From Bacillota bacterium (lineage in GTDB: Bacteria; Bacillota; Clostridia; Lachnospirales; Lachnospiraceae), in NCBI GenBank assembly GCA_023439505.1, contig JAEXNR010000029.1, positions 62,001 through 126,000 on the forward strand: a DNA stretch of 64,000 nt, in the 5' to 3' direction. The notes beneath the pieces were generated by a model. The model did not search any database. It was not told the DNA's origin and saw only the letters and a program-made list of their open reading frames with translations. This document shows, piece by piece, positions 61,685 to 64,000 of this stretch. The stretch's first letter is position 1, and the number at the start of each line of letters is the position of its first letter. Made by a program: the position numbers and the translations under genes.

Positions 61685-62605
61685 TTAAGACTCCTCCCTT
61701 ATCTTCTTTCCTGTAATTTCAAGGAATACATCATTAAATGTGCCTTTTTTGATCTCAATATCTGTGATTTCTTCTTTTTGCAGACTGATTACCTGAAGCA
61801 GGCAGTCAATATTTTGTGCATCAATTTTATAGTAGCCGTCCTTTTTCACATAGTTCAGATCGTATCGGGCCAGGGCCTCTTCCAGTCCGGCTCCATTTTT
61901 GGTGGTAATGAAGGCTTTGTCCTTGGTGTATTCCTTCTTCAGTGCATAGGGGGTGTCATGGGCTACGATCTTACCTCCATCGATAATGGCAATCTTATCG
62001 CATATTTCTGCCTCTTCCATGTAATGCGTGGTCAGAAATATGGTGATATTCCTTTCCTTTTGCAGCTTTAAGATGTATTCCCAGATATGCGCTCTGGTTT
62101 GCGGGTCGAGACCGGTTGTCGGTTCATCCAGAAATAATACTCTGGGATAATGAATTAACCCCCTGGCAATCTCCACCCTCCGCTTCATTCCTCCTGAGAG
62201 GGCACTGACTAACTTCTTCCTCTCTGCCGTCAGATCAACCAGGTTCAGAACAAACTGAATCCGCTCTTCCACTTCTTTCTTAGGGATATGATAGAAAACA
62301 CAATGCATGACAAGGTTCTCTTCAATAGTCATCTTTGCATCCAGCGTAGAATCCTGAAAAACCACACCAATCGATGACCTTACTTCGCTCTTATTGGCTG
62401 TAACATCTTTCCCGTCGATTACCAAGGTACCTGATGTCTTCTCAAATATGGTACATAATGTATTAATGGTGGTACTCTTTCCGGCGCCATTGGGTCCCAG
62501 AAAGGCAAATACCGTGCCTTCATCCACATCAAACGAAATATTATCTACCGCTTTAAAGTCACCATAAGTCTTGGTAAAATTTTTAACACTTATAATAGGC
62601 TTCAT
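61685..62605 (-). CDS. ABC exporter ATPase (DrrA-like)
   Basis: 306 residues. Walker A GPNGAGKSTTI, Q-loop VVFQDSTLDAKMT, signature LSGGMKRRVEIARGL, Walker B VLFLDEPTTGLDPQTR, LTTHYMEEAE. The C-terminal ~80 residues form the DrrA extension (KAFITTKNGAGLEEALARYD, EITDIEIKKGTFNDVFLEITGK). First gene of a two-gene exporter operon with a consensus-like promoter upstream. Confidence 0.95.
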   Translation of the reverse strand: MKPIISVKNFTKTYGDFKAVDNISFDVDEGTVFAFLGPNGAGKSTTINTLCTIFEKTSGTLVIDGKDVTANKSEVRSSIGVVFQDSTLDAKMTIEENLVMHCVFYHIPKKEVEERIQFVLNLVDLTAERKKLVSALSGGMKRRVEIARGLIHYPRVLFLDEPTTGLDPQTRAHIWEYILKLQKERNITIFLTTHYMEEAEICDKIAIIDGGKIVAHDTPYALKKEYTKDKAFITTKNGAGLEEALARYDLNYVKKDGYYKIDAQNIDCLLQVISLQKEEITDIEIKKGTFNDVFLEITGKKIREES

Positions 62606-62644
62606 CCTGCTTACCTCTCCTTAGCATTTTTCATGATAAGTTCC

Positions 62645-62673
62645 ATTATATAAGTATATCCCATGAAAATCAA
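62645..62673 (-). promoter_or_regulatory. Promoter of the DrrAB-like operon
   Basis: Minus strand: TTGATT (62668-62673), 17-bp spacer, TATAAT (62645-62650), about 40 bp before the ATPase start. Confidence 0.7.
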
Positions 62674-62744
62674 CATAAGCCGGTATAAAGAATAAGTTCA
62701 GTAAATGATGGCAGGATCTAAGTTTCCCACCCGCATTAAATTAG

Positions 62745-64000
62745 TTACATTTGATTTCTTTTTTTATGATCCTTATTTGAAAACTTTCTGTAACTTCTTT
62801 TTTCTTTCAGCGTTCCATCCGCTGTCATCCGGTACTTCTTCGTGGAAGATTTTGCTTTCTCCATATGAGTGGCGGTGTTTTTTCCCTGTGATGCAGCCTT
62901 GACGGCGGGAAATTGATTCATTAACGGGTACGGGTGGTCTTCTACCACTTGTAGCCGTTTTCCTATCAGCGCTTCGATATCTGCCAGCTGCTCTTTTTCA
63001 TCGAAATCACAGAAGGAAATGGCGATACCTTCATGACCTGCCCGTCCGGTCCGGCCAATCCGATGCACATAAGTCTCGGGAATATTGGGAAGATCATAGT
63101 TAATTACATGGGATAGTTCGTCAATATCTATTCCCCTGGCAGCAATGTCCGTCGCAATCAATATCCTTAGTTTCTTATCTTTAAAATTATTCAGTGCATT
63201 TTGGCGCGAGCCCTGGGACTTATCGCCATGAATTGCCTGTGCTGTAATATTTTCTTTTGCCAATTGGCGTACGATCCGGTCCGCTCCATGTTTTGTCCGG
63301 GTAAACACAAGTGCTGACGATATCTTTTTATCCTTTAAAATATGAAACAGTAATTCTTTTTTATTCCCTTTATCAACATAATAAAGATACTGCTCTATGG
63401 TGTCCACCGTTGAAGATACCGGTGCTATTTCAATTCTCGCAGGATTTTTTAAGAGTGTGTCTGACAATCTGGCGATATCCGGAGGCATTGTAGCTGAAAA
63501 GAGCAGGGTTTGCTTATTCTGGGGTGTCTTTGCAATAATCTTCTTCACATCATGAATAAATCCCATGTCCAGCATACGGTCAGCTTCATCCAGTATCATT
63601 ATTCTTATATCCTTTAAGTCTACCTGCTTTTGATTGATCAAATCATTCAATCTTCCGGGAGTTGCAACAAGAACATCCACACCCTTTTGCAGGTTCTCTT
63701 CCTGAGGTTTTTGAGATACTCCGCCAAATATGACACAATATTTAAGATTCGTATATTTCCCGTAAGTACAGAAACTGTCATAAATCTGAAGCGCCAGTTC
63801 TCTGGTGGGGGTAATAATTAGTGCCCTTATTTTCCGTACTCCTCCAAAGGGTATCTCCTCTTCCTTCAGCAGTTGCAGTGTGGGAATTGCAAATGCAGCC
63901 GTTTTGCCGGTGCCGGTCTGTGCACACCCTACCAAATCCCTGCCACTTAATATGATTGGAATTGCCTCTTCCTGAATCGGTGTGGGGACTTCATAGTTCT
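62745..64000 (-). CDS. DEAD-box RNA helicase (N terminus beyond the window)
   Basis: About 418 residues are inside the window; the start lies past 64000. Helicase motifs in order: Q-motif (PTPIQEEAI), motif I AQTGTGKT, Ia PTRELALQ, GG, TPGRLNDL, DEAD (ILDEADRMLDMGF), SAT (LFSATMP), motif IV LVFTRTK, V ATDIAARGIDI, and VI HRIGRTGRAG. A basic Lys/Arg/Ser-rich tail (about the last 45 residues) resembles RhlE/CshA-type helicases. Probably acts in ribosome assembly or RNA decay, especially in the cold. An apparent start at 63935 is an internal GTG codon within DLVGCAQ. Confidence 0.95.
   Translation of the reverse strand, partial: NYEVPTPIQEEAIPIILSGRDLVGCAQTGTGKTAAFAIPTLQLLKEEEIPFGGVRKIRALIITPTRELALQIYDSFCTYGKYTNLKYCVIFGGVSQKPQEENLQKGVDVLVATPGRLNDLINQKQVDLKDIRIMILDEADRMLDMGFIHDVKKIIAKTPQNKQTLLFSATMPPDIARLSDTLLKNPARIEIAPVSSTVDTIEQYLYYVDKGNKKELLFHILKDKKISSALVFTRTKHGADRIVRQLAKENITAQAIHGDKSQGSRQNALNNFKDKKLRILIATDIAARGIDIDELSHVINYDLPNIPETYVHRIGRTGRAGHEGIAISFCDFDEKEQLADIEALIGKRLQVVEDHPYPLMNQFPAVKAASQGKNTATHMEKAKSSTKKYRMTADGTLKEKRSYRKFSNKDHKKRNQM

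Noticed and set aside
63935..64000. Apparent start of the helicase at 63935
   Set aside because: The codon is GTG inside the DLVGCAQTGTGKT motif and the frame continues to the window end with the Q-motif, so the gene is truncated by the window, not starting there.

Overview
The window looks like chromosomal DNA of a motile, anaerobic, plant-sugar-fermenting Clostridia, most likely a Lachnospiraceae relative. The reasons are moderate-to-low GC, strong AGGAGG-type ribosome binding sites, frequent TTG/GTG starts, BceAB-type and other FtsX-type peptide-resistance modules, four chemoreceptors in 64 kb, and sugar loci built from glycosidase, ABC importer and AraC regulator. No phage, insertion sequence, CRISPR array, rRNA or tRNA was recognised. 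Most genes lie on the minus strand.

Layout. 1-2.4 kb: the start of a GH3 glycosidase gene and a GH42-like glycosidase. 2.5-16.5 kb: housekeeping and signalling genes (Cache chemoreceptor, acyl-CoA thioesterase, secreted Ig-like/HtrA-type protease, 8-oxoguanine glycosylase, GNAT, MFS, Ldh-type dehydrogenase, HD-GYP protein, YibE/F membrane protein, alkaline phosphatase with a possible Pho box). 16.7-21.4 kb: a tiny Ser/Gly/Lys-rich peptide gene, a GGDEF-EAL protein with a periplasmic binding domain, and a polytopic chemoreceptor. 21.5-26.7 kb: L-arabinose operon araA-araD-FGGY kinase with an AraC regulator upstream. 26.8-31.7 kb: BceRS-BceAB-like peptide sensing and detoxification module. 32-37.5 kb: a chemoreceptor carrying a sugar-binding-protein domain at its C terminus behind a long structured leader, a DUF4886/SGNH protein, and another Cache chemoreceptor. 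37.6-46.3 kb: alpha-galactoside locus with two GH36 enzymes, an AraC regulator and a three-gene sugar ABC importer.

46.5-50.2 kb: an OpuC/BusAB-like osmolyte (or EgtU-like) importer, with a permease fused to its binding protein and an ATPase with CBS domains. It follows a GntR-RCK_C (BusR-like) regulator gene. Its promoter has perfect -35 and -10 boxes set inside a 19-bp perfect inverted repeat, which suggests c-di-AMP-controlled osmolyte uptake. 50.3-53.9 kb: PadR-controlled MacB-like export operon whose last permease is fused to an extracytoplasmic thioredoxin-like domain with a CPVS active site; this is the most unusual gene set in the window. 54-59.9 kb: dihydrouridine synthase, then an RR-HK-ATPase-FtsX module. 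60-64 kb: a possible DUF6323 protein, mirrored divergent promoters with a candidate small RNA, a DrrAB-like ABC exporter, and a DEAD-box helicase cut by the window end.

The sugar loci pair sensing and uptake with hydrolysis. The chemoreceptors and c-di-GMP enzymes suggest tight coupling of movement or attachment to nutrients. Three envelope-stress modules (Bce, PadR-redoxin, RR/HK-FtsX) suggest life among antimicrobial-peptide producers. All function calls come from reading sequence motifs; no database search was run.
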